In this document: positions 18,258 to 27,590 of the stretch, piece by piece | How the letters are laid out: every line of letters begins with the position of its first letter | Numbering within the stretch: position 1 is the stretch's first letter | Assembly (NCBI GenBank): GCA_902464405.1 | Contig: CABQJD010000002.1 | Location: forward strand, 62,001 to 126,000 | Direction of reading: 5' to 3' | Origin: an uncultured Actinomycetaceae bacterium | Lineage (GTDB): Bacteria > Actinomycetota > Actinomycetes > Actinomycetales > Actinomycetaceae | DNA length: 64,000 nt | Notes under the pieces: generated by a model | Seen by the model: only the letters and a program-made list of their open reading frames with translations | Databases searched by the model: none | What the model was told of the DNA's origin: nothing | Program-made: the position numbers and the translations under genes

Positions 18258-18692
18258 ATGCAGAGGGAAAATTCAAGCATAAGGAATCATCATATTCGCC
18301 GCAATCGCCACGGGCGCACAATTCGAGGGCCTCTGCTTCCCCAGAATCTTCCAGCCTGGCGTACTCGTGCAAAAAAGTTTGATGACCTCATTGCCTGGGA
18401 TATTTCCACCTTCCGCAGGCACCTCGGCTCTGTTTTAGACCGCTTTGATTTTGCTGTGCTCGATGTACCTCATTCTGATCCAGCGCCGTGGGAAGATGGC
18501 GTGCCTCTCGGGCGCGTTATTCCTTTCGAGCGCCCCTCAAAACTTGAAGCACGCATTATTTTCTACCGTATGCCGATGCTTCAAGCTGCTAAGAGGCACG
18601 CGCAACCACGACTTTTTATTCACCAGGTCGTGACCAATCATCTCGCTTCTGCACTCTCCGAGCGCCCTGAAGATATCGACTATATGCGGTAA
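18258..18692 (+). CDS. Zincin-like metallopeptidase family protein, metal site lost
   Basis: The 144-residue protein matches the actinobacterial metallopeptidase-like family (Zincin_1 fold): RNRHGRTIRGPLLPQNLP, FDFAVLDVP, PLGRVIPFE and IIFYRMPMLQAA. Where catalytic members have HExxH, this protein has HQVVT within LFIHQVVTNHLASAL, so both the catalytic Glu and the second His are missing. It is probably not a protease. Members of this subgroup next to DUF3499 often share this loss. The start is ATG 18258, after a leaderless-type promoter. Confidence 0.82.
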   Translation: MQRENSSIRNHHIRRNRHGRTIRGPLLPQNLPAWRTRAKKFDDLIAWDISTFRRHLGSVLDRFDFAVLDVPHSDPAPWEDGVPLGRVIPFERPSKLEARIIFYRMPMLQAAKRHAQPRLFIHQVVTNHLASALSERPEDIDYMR

Positions 18693-18711
18693 AGCTCCGC
18701 ACAACGCGATG

Positions 18712-18749
18712 CTATGCACTAATTTTCGACACTATGCGCTAATTTTCGA
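18712..18749. repeat. 20-bp tandem repeat over the end of the DUF5719 gene
   Basis: CTATGCACTAATTTTCGA (18712-18729) is repeated at 18732-18749 with one base changed. The TAG stop of the DUF5719 gene (18739-18741) and its last codons lie inside the second unit, so the first copy is a duplicate of the gene end. Confidence 0.85.
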
Positions 18750-20391
18750 AGTTTATATGCGTTGTTGAGTTAGCTGAAACATTTTCGCTCAGCCCCGCCC
18801 ATGAAATTCCCTGATCGAGACTGCCTGCAACAGCAGCATAAACAGGAACATCAGAAGTAAGACGCACATAGGCTGCACCTTGCGGCATATCAATACCAGA
18901 AGTTCCACGAATAGTGCCCGTATCTTTTCCTATTTCTTTACCCTGCGAATCATAAGCTGTCCATTCAATCTGCGCACTCCGAGTGATATTCCCTGCTAGT
19001 TCGGGAGTGACGACGAGACGCCCGCGACCAAGACCAAAATAGGCACCTGCGTCAGTAATTGCGCTCTGAGCGGCAAGCCACTCAATATCAGAGCCATCGG
19101 AATCACTGCCATAACTAGCATAGGCTCCAGCAGCTACTAGCCCATCTGCCGTCACACGGACAGAGTAATCGCCAGGAGCTACTCCATCGAGACTAAGATC
19201 AAGTACTCCGCCTGCGAGCAACTCCACATCGTCTCCCCCAGGCAACTGCTTCACAGCTCCTTCAGAGTCGATAAGGAAAACGTTTGCCTTTCGATTCTCT
19301 TTTCCAGGATTGACCAAGCGCACACGCGCTTTTAGCTTTGGATCGACAAGCGCTGAAGTTTCCGATTCTGTTGCTCCTTCGATACCTCCCAAATTAAGTT
19401 CGCCTGCAGAAAGCACCAATCCTGGAATAATGAGATCATTTCCAGATCGCCCAGCGGAAATAAAATCAACACCTGCTGGCATATATCCATCGAGAGCACT
19501 AGTTTGGATTGTTGCCACAAATTGCCCTGCGCTTGAGGAAAGATAAAATGCTACGCTATCGTCTTCATCTATTAAACCGTCGAGGGTGACGGCACGCACT
19601 GATTTCGGCGGAAGAAGCACAACTGAGCTAGTCCCAAGCGCTACCTCGCCTGTAGAGCTAAACGCACGAACGTTTACCTGGATATTGGTAAGAGATGGAT
19701 TTGCCACTACTAAACGATTAGAATTTCCAACCCTGGTTGAGGAACCAACATACCATGCAGCATTTGTGGGCCAAGCGCAAGAATTGTAAGCAAGACCTTT
19801 CAAATCCCCTGCTTGGGCGGTGTGGGCACTTCCACCGATAAGAGCTGGCGCCCCATCAGTTCCGCGCGCTATTGAAACAGCGCCCATCAGCGCAGGAATA
19901 TCAAGATTTGTATGCTGCTCTTGAGGCGGAGTCAGAATCGATGAGGTGACGGCGCTTCCTGGCAACTCAGAAGTATCAGAAACTGCTCGACGACCCGCGG
20001 AGGCCGCTTTACCAGCTTCTTGAGTACTCTCGTCATTAGTCTGTTTATCATTTTGTTCGCCGCTATGATCGTTTTGAGAAACAGGCGTAAAAGCTTCCCA
20101 CTGTGTGCGAGCATTTTCTGGTTCAATACCAGAAATAAAGGCACTGGATGCGCCCGATATTTTTTCATCTGCAGATTCCACACTGACGCCATTTTGAATG
20201 GTACGCTCAACGCCACCGAGGCACACTAAACTCATGCGGCCTTGCGCTGATTGAGCAGAGCCTGGCTGCAAGCGAAATTCGGCAGATGAGAGCTGAGATG
20301 ACGGTAAAAGAGCACCCCCTAGAGCCACTGCTCCAGCAAGCCCTACAACCGCAATGCCAGAAAGAAGTGAACCGACCGCCCGTTTTTTCAT
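18739..20391 (-). CDS. DUF5719 family secreted protein
   Basis: The 550-residue protein starts at ATG 20391 (MKKRAVGSLL), which overlaps the stop of the upstream glycosyltransferase by 4 bases. A single N-terminal hydrophobic segment (about residues 7-27) acts as signal or anchor. The extracytoplasmic part is beta-rich and includes an acidic Asn/Gln/Ser-rich linker near residues 85-135. DUF5719 members are regularly paired with a large membrane glycosyltransferase, so a joint cell-envelope role is likely. No catalytic motif is seen. Confidence 0.85.
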   Translation of the reverse strand: MKKRAVGSLLSGIAVVGLAGAVALGGALLPSSQLSSAEFRLQPGSAQSAQGRMSLVCLGGVERTIQNGVSVESADEKISGASSAFISGIEPENARTQWEAFTPVSQNDHSGEQNDKQTNDESTQEAGKAASAGRRAVSDTSELPGSAVTSSILTPPQEQHTNLDIPALMGAVSIARGTDGAPALIGGSAHTAQAGDLKGLAYNSCAWPTNAAWYVGSSTRVGNSNRLVVANPSLTNIQVNVRAFSSTGEVALGTSSVVLLPPKSVRAVTLDGLIDEDDSVAFYLSSSAGQFVATIQTSALDGYMPAGVDFISAGRSGNDLIIPGLVLSAGELNLGGIEGATESETSALVDPKLKARVRLVNPGKENRKANVFLIDSEGAVKQLPGGDDVELLAGGVLDLSLDGVAPGDYSVRVTADGLVAAGAYASYGSDSDGSDIEWLAAQSAITDAGAYFGLGRGRLVVTPELAGNITRSAQIEWTAYDSQGKEIGKDTGTIRGTSGIDMPQGAAYVRLTSDVPVYAAVAGSLDQGISWAGLSENVSANSTTHINFEN

Positions 20392-23300
20392 GCGACGTCC
20401 TCCTTGCGCAAATGAAGAGGCGCCGCCACAAAAATACCGATCACTATAGCGAGAATTTGAGCGGCAAATAAACTCAGATGGAGCCATCGAGAATAAGAAA
20501 GCGTGAGATCACCACCCACTCCAGCAGGTAGCTCCCAGATCTGCGCCCACGAAGGCAGATCTAGATTCGCAATTTCTTGCTCTGAAAGAGGCGTGAGTTC
20601 GCGCCCGCTGACTTCGGCATTCCAATGATTATCTGCTCGTTCTGCAAGAACGAGGTAACGCACTGCGCCTACTGCTCTGATAGGAGCAGACGCACCGATC
20701 TGTTTAGAATCGAGAGAATAGGAAGCGTCGTTTGTTGGATCAACAATGCGCAGGCGGGCGGGCGCATCAACAGCAACATTATCTGGAGCTGCCTGCCCGT
20801 TTATACTTGCCAAGGGGACGCGCCAGAAACTTCCTGCCTCATTGCTGGTAATAAATTCCAAACCAGGCACAGCGTTGAGGTAGCCAATGAGCTGAGCTTG
20901 AGCTTGTGAATCAGTATCTTCATGAGCAGGCGGCACAAGAACAATTGAAATAGCATGCTCGGCAAGTATTCGGCTCACATCTGTGCCAGCAGCCGATATA
21001 TCTGCCAACGCACGTGCCATATCTGCTTCAGCAGAATCGAAATCGCGAGCAGCATCTGAATCCGCATGTACACCGTGCGAACTAAGCGGATAGACCCGTG
21101 ACGCTTTGCGCGCTTCTCGAGCCATCGTATACTCATGCATCGCCACGCCATCGCCACGCCATATTTCTACATCGTAGCCGTTAGCGGTTGGGTTGATAGC
21201 GAGCACGCGTGAACGTGCTGGCGATTCTTCGTGAGAATGCGCAATAGCAGGAGCTTGCACTTCAGGCTCCCCATATATGGCTCGATTTTCAGCCTTCCAT
21301 GTGGAGTATACCCAGAAGGTGGATACTGAAAGCATTGAGAGCGGCACACAAACAGCAAGGAGCGCGCAAAGAATCGTCACTGGGCTAAATGATGCTTTGC
21401 GTAAGCTGGTTCGCATTTCGTTTGCGCCAGCAACAATAGCTATCCATACTCCCAGCCACGCCAGAGAAAAGCCCACTCCATACCAGGCAGCTGCTGGCTG
21501 AACAAGCGCACTACCCGTGCTTATGCCAACAGGAATGCGCGATGCGGTGAGTGCCAGAGCCATACCAAACGCAATGACGAGCCAAGCAAGCCGCACAGTT
21601 GGCGCCACTCGCAGACACCCGAGTGCTGCTACAGCAATAAAGACAATCACGAGAGTCGGGATAAAAAGAAGCCAATTCGACTGTGCAGACGTAAGCGTAA
21701 ACTCGTGGCTTGCAAAACCAGAAAGAATTGAACGCGCCTGCGTTGGCGAAGAAAAAGGAACGCCTGGCTGAGCAAACAGGAAAGATATCCAAGCACGCCA
21801 CGATAATCCCAAGCTTCTAAACGCAGGAATCAACATAACGAGAGCAGGAATCGGAACCCAAAGCCAGCGTTTGCGAGCTGCCGGGCGCCCAATCCAGCCA
21901 GTAATTGCTATAAGGAGAGCACATAGAGCATATATGGGAGCCGCACTGGCGAGCAGAGCGCATGCAAGCGAGAGAATCCCGATTTGAGCGCCATCGTCAT
22001 ATGTATCACTATTTGCTGTTCGTCTCCATGCCCCAACGAGAGCGAAAAGGGCAAGAGGGAGAACTACATGCACAGTTACGGCTGCAATTCTTCCTTGTGC
22101 AAGAGCTTCTAAGAACGAAGGAGAGATCACCCATAGCAATGCCATAACTGTACGCAATGCTGCCGATTTAGTGTAGCGCCCTGCAGCTAAATAAGCCCAT
22201 ATTGCTGCGCATGGAATTGCCGCATAGACAGCTGCAGTCACAGCCTGCCCTAGAGTTATTCCCCAAGGAGCGCCAAGGGCGAGGAAAGGCATATAGAAAA
22301 GCCAGTAGGCGTCAATCGTACCCGAATATCCATCTCCAGTGAGCAGCCAGCTGTGAGCAGCTGCATTCCATATATCAGCAGCTGTGCTTTTATCTGTTGC
22401 AAGCGCTCCGCCGATAAGAGTGCCCTGGGAAAAATACGGAATGTTGAGCACAGCAGCAAAGAGAGCTGAGATGAGAAGAGTAGCTCCAAAACCTCGGCGA
22501 GTACGTTGGCGTAAATCCTGCTGGGCTTTATGCTCAATTGGATCGATTTGAGCTGACGCTGCCTCATCAAGAGCGGCGATGTGTTGAGCTTTTTTCGCCG
22601 ATCTTACTTCTTTGGCAGATGCTTCAAGGCTTGCCAGCACACGCATATCACCACCCAAGCGCGCAATCTCACGCCGGCCTGCAAAAATTGCCGATGCTGC
22701 GCCCAGTATCTGCAATCCTGCAGTCAATTCTCCCTGAGCACGAACAGAATCTCTCCACATAAGACGTACAAGGGCACGCGGAAGGGCGCCAAGAATATAC
22801 CCAATCCATAGAGGTATAACTAGGGCAGTCTTAGCAGCAAGTAAAGCATTATATACTTGCGCATAACGGCGCATACCAAAAGATTGAGCATTATCACCAC
22901 CATGCAGCAGTGAACGCGATCCATGCTCAACTATCGCACGCGGAGCAGCAACTACACGATACCCGGCAAGCCATGCTCTGCGAGAAAATTCCAGACCGTC
23001 TCCAAACGGTCCTAGATGTGGATTGAAACCTCCAAGATGAGTCCATACACGCTCACGCACGAGCATACCTGCACTGCCGACGCCTAAAACATCTTCTCGT
23101 GAATCATACTGCCCTTGATCACGTTCACCTTCGCGCAGTTCAGGAACCCGGCGAGCGCTTCTTGTGGCATTGATTCCCATTTCGAGCAGCACGCAGGGAT
23201 CTGATGCATGCGTGCGTGGAGCCACCTGTTTCGGCCCTACTATTGCAATTTTTGCTGAGGTATTACCGCGCTCAAGAAGTTCTTGTAAAGCGTTGGGTGC

Positions 23301-23669
23301 TGGAGCACAATCGGCATGCAACAGCCATATCCACTCTGGCGATGCATCGTCGTCATTTTCTAATTTCTTCGCTACTTCTTCGTAGTATCGGCGAAGAGCT
23401 GCAGATACAGCAGACCCAAAATTCGGCATATCTCCCACTGGGATGACGTAAAGACGCGAACCGAAAGCTGCACATATCGCAGGATCAGCAGTCACTTCTT
23501 GTGCGTGGGCAGCGGTTGGAACAGCGAGAAGGACGCGTTGTGGAAGAGTTGTCTGCGTGGCAAGGGCAGCTACTGCGCGAGAAAGCACAGAGGCGTCACT
23601 ACCAATCGATACCACAACTGCAGTAACACGATTCTTGGTGACGCCAAAAGCACTTTGCGAAATAGGCAC
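20388..23669 (-). CDS. Large membrane-bound family 2 glycosyltransferase
   Basis: The 1093-residue protein has an N-terminal GT2 domain (about residues 10-260) with WIWLLHADCAPAPNALQELL, matching the DxD region. A membrane part with a dozen or so helices follows (about 390-800), then an extracytoplasmic region and a final helix (about 1065-1085). It resembles actinobacterial transferases encoded between whiB and DUF5719, thought to act on cell-envelope glycans, with the substrate unknown. The start is GTG 23669, 6 bases after the whiB stop, so the three genes form an operon. Confidence 0.9.
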   Translation of the reverse strand: MPISQSAFGVTKNRVTAVVVSIGSDASVLSRAVAALATQTTLPQRVLLAVPTAAHAQEVTADPAICAAFGSRLYVIPVGDMPNFGSAVSAALRRYYEEVAKKLENDDDASPEWIWLLHADCAPAPNALQELLERGNTSAKIAIVGPKQVAPRTHASDPCVLLEMGINATRSARRVPELREGERDQGQYDSREDVLGVGSAGMLVRERVWTHLGGFNPHLGPFGDGLEFSRRAWLAGYRVVAAPRAIVEHGSRSLLHGGDNAQSFGMRRYAQVYNALLAAKTALVIPLWIGYILGALPRALVRLMWRDSVRAQGELTAGLQILGAASAIFAGRREIARLGGDMRVLASLEASAKEVRSAKKAQHIAALDEAASAQIDPIEHKAQQDLRQRTRRGFGATLLISALFAAVLNIPYFSQGTLIGGALATDKSTAADIWNAAAHSWLLTGDGYSGTIDAYWLFYMPFLALGAPWGITLGQAVTAAVYAAIPCAAIWAYLAAGRYTKSAALRTVMALLWVISPSFLEALAQGRIAAVTVHVVLPLALFALVGAWRRTANSDTYDDGAQIGILSLACALLASAAPIYALCALLIAITGWIGRPAARKRWLWVPIPALVMLIPAFRSLGLSWRAWISFLFAQPGVPFSSPTQARSILSGFASHEFTLTSAQSNWLLFIPTLVIVFIAVAALGCLRVAPTVRLAWLVIAFGMALALTASRIPVGISTGSALVQPAAAWYGVGFSLAWLGVWIAIVAGANEMRTSLRKASFSPVTILCALLAVCVPLSMLSVSTFWVYSTWKAENRAIYGEPEVQAPAIAHSHEESPARSRVLAINPTANGYDVEIWRGDGVAMHEYTMAREARKASRVYPLSSHGVHADSDAARDFDSAEADMARALADISAAGTDVSRILAEHAISIVLVPPAHEDTDSQAQAQLIGYLNAVPGLEFITSNEAGSFWRVPLASINGQAAPDNVAVDAPARLRIVDPTNDASYSLDSKQIGASAPIRAVGAVRYLVLAERADNHWNAEVSGRELTPLSEQEIANLDLPSWAQIWELPAGVGGDLTLSYSRWLHLSLFAAQILAIVIGIFVAAPLHLRKEDVA

Positions 23670-23675
23670 GAGTAT

Positions 23676-24101
23676 TTACCGACTTCCGTCTCGTGCGATA
23701 CGCTCCATACGGCGCTCGCGAGCGATTCGTTTACGATCGTTATCTGAGGTGCCGCCCCAAATTCCGTGACGAATATCGTTAGTGACGGCATATTCAAGGC
23801 ATTCTGCTCGAACTGCGCAATTATTACATACAGAGGTAGCTGGAGCCGTAGATCCACCTTTTTCTGGATAGAAAATATCTGGATCGGTCTGTGCGCATAG
23901 AGCGTCTTCCATCCATGCCCGATCAGATAGCCCCGAGGTGCCATATCCCAGATCGAAAATACCGCTCATGAGGCGCTGCGCCCCCTGTGCACTCAATTTA
24001 TCTGTTTGAGAAGGATCTACCAGTGAGGAAAACTGAGAGGAATGCGCAAGGCGCAGCACTGGAACTTCGTCTCCGATGCACTCACTATCTGTTTCCCACA
24101 T
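23676..24101 (-). CDS. whiB: WhiB family [4Fe-4S] regulator, WhiB2-like
   Basis: WhiB proteins bind a redox-sensitive [4Fe-4S] cluster and regulate transcription together with SigA. The four cluster cysteines are in ALCAQTDP, the CNNC pair and AECLEYA, followed by the GIWGG turn and a basic tail RKRIARERR. The start is set at ATG 24101, which follows GGAGGG by 8 bases; an earlier in-frame ATG (24128) has no such site. The N-terminal extension of about 60 residues and linkage to the GT2-DUF5719 genes point to WhiB2 (WhmD), which controls division and septation in relatives. Confidence 0.94.
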   Translation of the reverse strand: MWETDSECIGDEVPVLRLAHSSQFSSLVDPSQTDKLSAQGAQRLMSGIFDLGYGTSGLSDRAWMEDALCAQTDPDIFYPEKGGSTAPATSVCNNCAVRAECLEYAVTNDIRHGIWGGTSDNDRKRIARERRMERIARDGSR

Positions 24102-24254
24102 ATGCTCATCCCTCCACGGATATTGCAATAACTACTAGGTAAATTACACCCGTGTAAGCCCCTAAAAGTCAAGGCGATTCAACAAATTGTGGGTTGCCTG
24201 ACGGCGAAAAAGCAGGTCATGCGAAAACGATGCCTCACGCGCTTAAAGAACGCA

Positions 24255-25688
24255 TTACCCTTTCTTATTCACATCTAAACGCCCACTGTAGCCATTCAGA
24301 CGCCCTTCAGATGAGTATTGCCACAGATCATAAGCAAACTCAGGAGCGCTCGCACTCCATTGCGCTACCCAGATCGACATTCCAGCATTCACTAACTGCG
24401 AATAATCAAGCTTGCTATAATACCAGCTTGAGGAAGCGTACACGCCTGCACGGTATCCTGCAGACTGAACCACTGAAGCAAACTGCAGTGACTGCTGCGT
24501 GAGAGTTGCTTTGGATGCCCACGATTGATGGGTTGGATCTTCTACGTCAATATAGATCGGCAGATCAAGATTTCTCCCACCAAGGAAACTTAATGCCGCG
24601 CGAGCCTCGTTTGCACCTTCACTGCCTTCATTTGCACACGAATACCAGTAAACTCCAATCGGTACTCCGCGTTTCGCAAATTCTGAATAATGCCGATCGA
24701 AAGATGAATCTTCATTGAGGCTGCTGCCCGAGCCTGTGCCTGTATATCCAATTCGCAAAATAACTCCGCCAATGCTTTGAGCTAATGCATCATAATCGAT
24801 AGATGAAGGCGGCTGCCAAGCAGATATATCAACGATTGGCTGTGAGCTATCAGGAATAAGCGGAGCAGAGGATCCTTGCCCTGCCTCTCCAGCTTGTGCA
24901 ATTGGAGCTGATAACTGCTGCGCCGCAGCTGCTGCAGCAGCTTCTCTCGCTTTTCGATCTGCCTCAAGTGCTTCAAAGCGCTGGGCTTCGAGTTCTTTAG
25001 TCGTATTCTTTTGAGCTGCTAGCTGCGCTATGAGCTGATCTCGCTGAGCCACAGTATCTTCTTCTTGCGCCTGCGCAAAAGCCAACGCTTGAGCCGCTTC
25101 ATCAGCTGCTACATCTGCTTCCTGCAGCAGTTTCTTTTGTTCACGAGCTTTCGCTTGGGCGCGCTTATCGAGATTCTTGGCAGCATCTTGCAGAGCCTTA
25201 AACGCCTGGACTTTTTGATCGATAGCACCTGCTACACGCCCGAGAGCGCGATCGCGATCTGCTGCTTCCGCTAAGGAATTTGCTCCAAAGAGTAAATAGC
25301 TATCAGCTAATTTTCCTGCAGAATTTTGGTAGATAGCTTGAGCTACGGATGCAAGCCGATCTCGAGCTTCATTAACGTTTTCCTTGGCTTTCGCAGCCTG
25401 CTGCTCGGCACGCTCAGCTTCTTTTTTCCCTTTCTCGGCAGCGGCAAGAGCATCGTCATATACAGCTTGCGCCCGCAAAGCTTTATCACTGGCTTGCGTA
25501 CGCTGAGCAACGAGATTTGCGAGTGTGGTTTCGATATCCGAAATAGACGATTGAGTATTAGCCTCTTGGCGTTTTGCCGCCGCAATATCGTCTTCACTCG
25601 GAGGAGCAGCATTGGCAGAAGATACTGCCGTGAATGCTAGGGCAATAGTTGCCACTGCGGTGACGACAGCGCTTAGGGAAAGCCGCAT
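24255..25688 (-). CDS. Secreted GH25 lysozyme with long coiled coil
   Basis: GH25 enzymes cut the MurNAc-GlcNAc bond of peptidoglycan. The 477-residue protein has a signal peptide (cleavage near residue 27, ANA-APP) and an Ala/Gln/Lys-rich coiled coil (about 32-265) like those of division-associated hydrolases. A short linker and a GH25 domain (about 283-475) follow. Catalytic acids are Asp287 (VDISAWQ) and the Asp381/Glu383 pair in YIDVED. The coiled coil is more often joined to NlpC/P60, so GH25 here is notable. Translation follows AAAGG after a long structured leader. Confidence 0.93.
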   Translation of the reverse strand: MRLSLSAVVTAVATIALAFTAVSSANAAPPSEDDIAAAKRQEANTQSSISDIETTLANLVAQRTQASDKALRAQAVYDDALAAAEKGKKEAERAEQQAAKAKENVNEARDRLASVAQAIYQNSAGKLADSYLLFGANSLAEAADRDRALGRVAGAIDQKVQAFKALQDAAKNLDKRAQAKAREQKKLLQEADVAADEAAQALAFAQAQEEDTVAQRDQLIAQLAAQKNTTKELEAQRFEALEADRKAREAAAAAAAQQLSAPIAQAGEAGQGSSAPLIPDSSQPIVDISAWQPPSSIDYDALAQSIGGVILRIGYTGTGSGSSLNEDSSFDRHYSEFAKRGVPIGVYWYSCANEGSEGANEARAALSFLGGRNLDLPIYIDVEDPTHQSWASKATLTQQSLQFASVVQSAGYRAGVYASSSWYYSKLDYSQLVNAGMSIWVAQWSASAPEFAYDLWQYSSEGRLNGYSGRLDVNKKG

Positions 25689-25873
25689 AATGTGCCTTTC
25701 GTTACGGTAGCCAATACGCGCAATGCTTTCGCTCGAGCCAGCCTTACTGCCGAAACTCTAAGCCGCATCTGGCAATTGACCACCTGAAACCATATGCCAC
25801 GAATATCTTCGGAATACTTCAAGATCAGCGGCTTTTTGAGGCGCTTTCCCCATGCGCCTCAAAAATCGCTACC
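25689..25873 (-). promoter_or_regulatory. Structured 5' leader of the GH25 gene, possible cis-regulatory RNA
   Basis: The predicted transcript starts at GGUAGC (25868-25873), which pairs with GCUACC (25706-25711) just before the AAAGG ribosome site, closing the whole leader. Inside are a perfect 12-bp hairpin UUUUUGAGGCGC/GCGCCUCAAAAA (25833-25865), a second arm (GCCGC/GUGGC enclosing AUCUU/AAGAU) and a third (GCCAG/CUGGC enclosing CUUA/UAAG). The layout is that of a riboswitch or protein-sensing leader. I could not match it to the ydaO c-di-AMP consensus or another known class. Confidence 0.5.
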
Positions 25874-25878
25874 AAAAC

Positions 25879-25907
25879 AAGATATAACAGCTTTCACATT
25901 TATGCAA
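25879..25907 (-). promoter_or_regulatory. Promoter of the GH25 gene
   Basis: On the minus strand TTGCAT (25902-25907) and TATCTT (25879-25884) are separated by exactly 17 bases. The start point falls at 25872-25873, the first base of the closing helix of the leader. Confidence 0.55.
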
Positions 25908-26396
25908 CTTCTATATCAACTTTCACAATTTTCACATAAGTAACATAGAGGCGCTGGCAGAGGTGAGATTCGAAAGCTCATTCAGACGATCGAGCGATAG
26001 AAACATACCGATACCAACAGGGGCGAGAGGTAAACAAGCCAAAACTCCAAGACCTCGGATACCACCCCTCCTGATGCCAGAGGAGAAATACGAGGGGGCA
26101 GGAAAATCAAGGAAATACAAAAATGCCAAAGCCTCACAGTGCGCAGGAATAAAAGGGATACAACCAGCGATAGCTAGGCACGCCCCACACATAAAACCTA
26201 TCGGAAAGGTTGAAAATCCTCATCCTTTCTCATTAGTACACGAAGCGCTGAACCCGTATACATTAGGCGTGCTCCAGAGCTGCAACACACAGAGCAGTGC
26301 TGATAGCACTGCACAGAAGCGCATGGCTGCATATATCTCGATCGTTAATACACGCGCAACGTATTAGATATACCAAATATCAGACAATACAAGGCA
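25908..26396. other. Gap upstream of the GH25 promoter, possible small ORF
   Basis: About 490 bases without a recognised gene. A minus-strand frame at 25932-26192 could encode 86 residues with two hydrophobic stretches, but it has no good ribosome site and no family resemblance. A plus-strand frame (25963-26367) is Lys/Pro-rich and looks non-coding. It may be a decayed membrane-protein gene. Confidence 0.3.
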
Positions 26397-27590
26397 TCAG
26401 ATGTGCAAAAAGTTTGGAATCTGCTGTGCTTTCCCCTCAAAGAACGGCGCAATGAGATTATCCGTGTGCGAAAGAGCCGAACCGATAGCCATGTGCATAT
26501 CGAAGTATTTATACATGCCCAAGCGCCCGCCAAACATTACGTTCGGCGCTTCCTCGCCCGCAAGAGCGCGATATGCCTCAAGTTTTGCGCGATCGTCAGA
26601 ACGATCAATAGGATAGTACGGCTCATCGTCACGCTCAGCAAAACGTGAGTATTCGCGCGCAATCACCGTGCGATCCTGCGGATAATAATCGCGCTCCGGG
26701 TGGAAATGCTTAAACTCATGAATGCGCGTGAACGGCACGTTTAGATCGCCGTAATTCATCACGCTCGTACCTTGGAAATCGCCGACGTTCAGCGTCTCTA
26801 ACTCAAGATCGATTGTGCGCCAACCCAGTTCCCCCGCTCGATAATCAAAGAAGCGATCGATCGGACCGGTGTAGACCACAGGAATCTGCCCGATCACAGC
26901 ATCGCGGTTCAGCGGCTGAGCGGAATCGAAGAAATCGGTATCGAGAATGACCTCAATATTCGGATGATCTGCCATGCGTTCAAGCCAAGCAGTGTAACCA
27001 TCAACAGGCAGCCCTTCCCAGCGGTCGTTGAAGTAGCGGTTGTCGTAATTAAAACGAACTGGCAGGCGCGAGATAATTGATGAGGGCAGTTCCTGAGGAT
27101 CTGTCTGCCACTGTTTCGCCGTATATCCTTGGAAGAACGCTTCAAAGAGAGGGCGCCCTACCAGAGAAATTCCCTTGGTTTGAAAGTTGGCACTTGCCCG
27201 GTCTCCCTGCACCTCCTGCGCTTGCTCCGCAATCACAGCGCGAGCTTGATCAGGAGTATAGGCGGCACGGAAAAACTGGTTAATCGTCCCTAAATTTACG
27301 GGCATCGGGAACACTTCCCCACCCACAGTCGTATAGACCTTATGCACGTAGTTCGTAAAGCTCGTAAAACGATTCACATACTCCCAAACCCGCTCGTTGG
27401 AGGTATGAAAAAGATGAGCGCCGTACTTGTGGATCTCGATACCCGTCTCAGAATCAGCATACGTGTAGCAGTTGCCGCCGATATGAGGGCGGCGATCAAT
27501 AACCGTCACTTTCACACCGCGCTGAGCCATCTGCTCGGCCACAGTAAGCCCGAAAATCCCAGAGCCGACCACCAGAAGATCTGTATTCAT
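26397..27590 (-). CDS. glf: UDP-galactopyranose mutase
   Basis: Glf converts UDP-galactopyranose to UDP-galactofuranose with reduced FAD, supplying Galf for surface glycans. The 397-residue product has the FAD dinucleotide motif VVGSGIFGLT (about 6-15), GGNCYTY, the HKYGAHLFHT segment, the substrate Trp/Arg region around WQTDP and VRFNYDNRYF, and the C-terminal GGRLGMYKYFDMH motif. GGAGGG precedes the ATG. Length and motifs are fully normal. It opens the glycopolymer region and implies Galf residues in the polymer. Confidence 0.97.
   Translation of the reverse strand: MNTDLLVVGSGIFGLTVAEQMAQRGVKVTVIDRRPHIGGNCYTYADSETGIEIHKYGAHLFHTSNERVWEYVNRFTSFTNYVHKVYTTVGGEVFPMPVNLGTINQFFRAAYTPDQARAVIAEQAQEVQGDRASANFQTKGISLVGRPLFEAFFQGYTAKQWQTDPQELPSSIISRLPVRFNYDNRYFNDRWEGLPVDGYTAWLERMADHPNIEVILDTDFFDSAQPLNRDAVIGQIPVVYTGPIDRFFDYRAGELGWRTIDLELETLNVGDFQGTSVMNYGDLNVPFTRIHEFKHFHPERDYYPQDRTVIAREYSRFAERDDEPYYPIDRSDDRAKLEAYRALAGEEAPNVMFGGRLGMYKYFDMHMAIGSALSHTDNLIAPFFEGKAQQIPNFLHI

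Noticed and set aside
25833..25865. Terminator reading of the 12-bp hairpin
   Set aside because: The T run precedes the stem and the A run follows it on both strands, the reverse of a terminator.
25689..25873. ydaO c-di-AMP riboswitch before the lysozyme gene
   Set aside because: The conserved ydaO core segments are missing; only the overall layout is similar.
25932..26192. 86-residue membrane protein gene
   Set aside because: No ribosome site, no family resemblance and odd composition; kept only as a remark on the gap.
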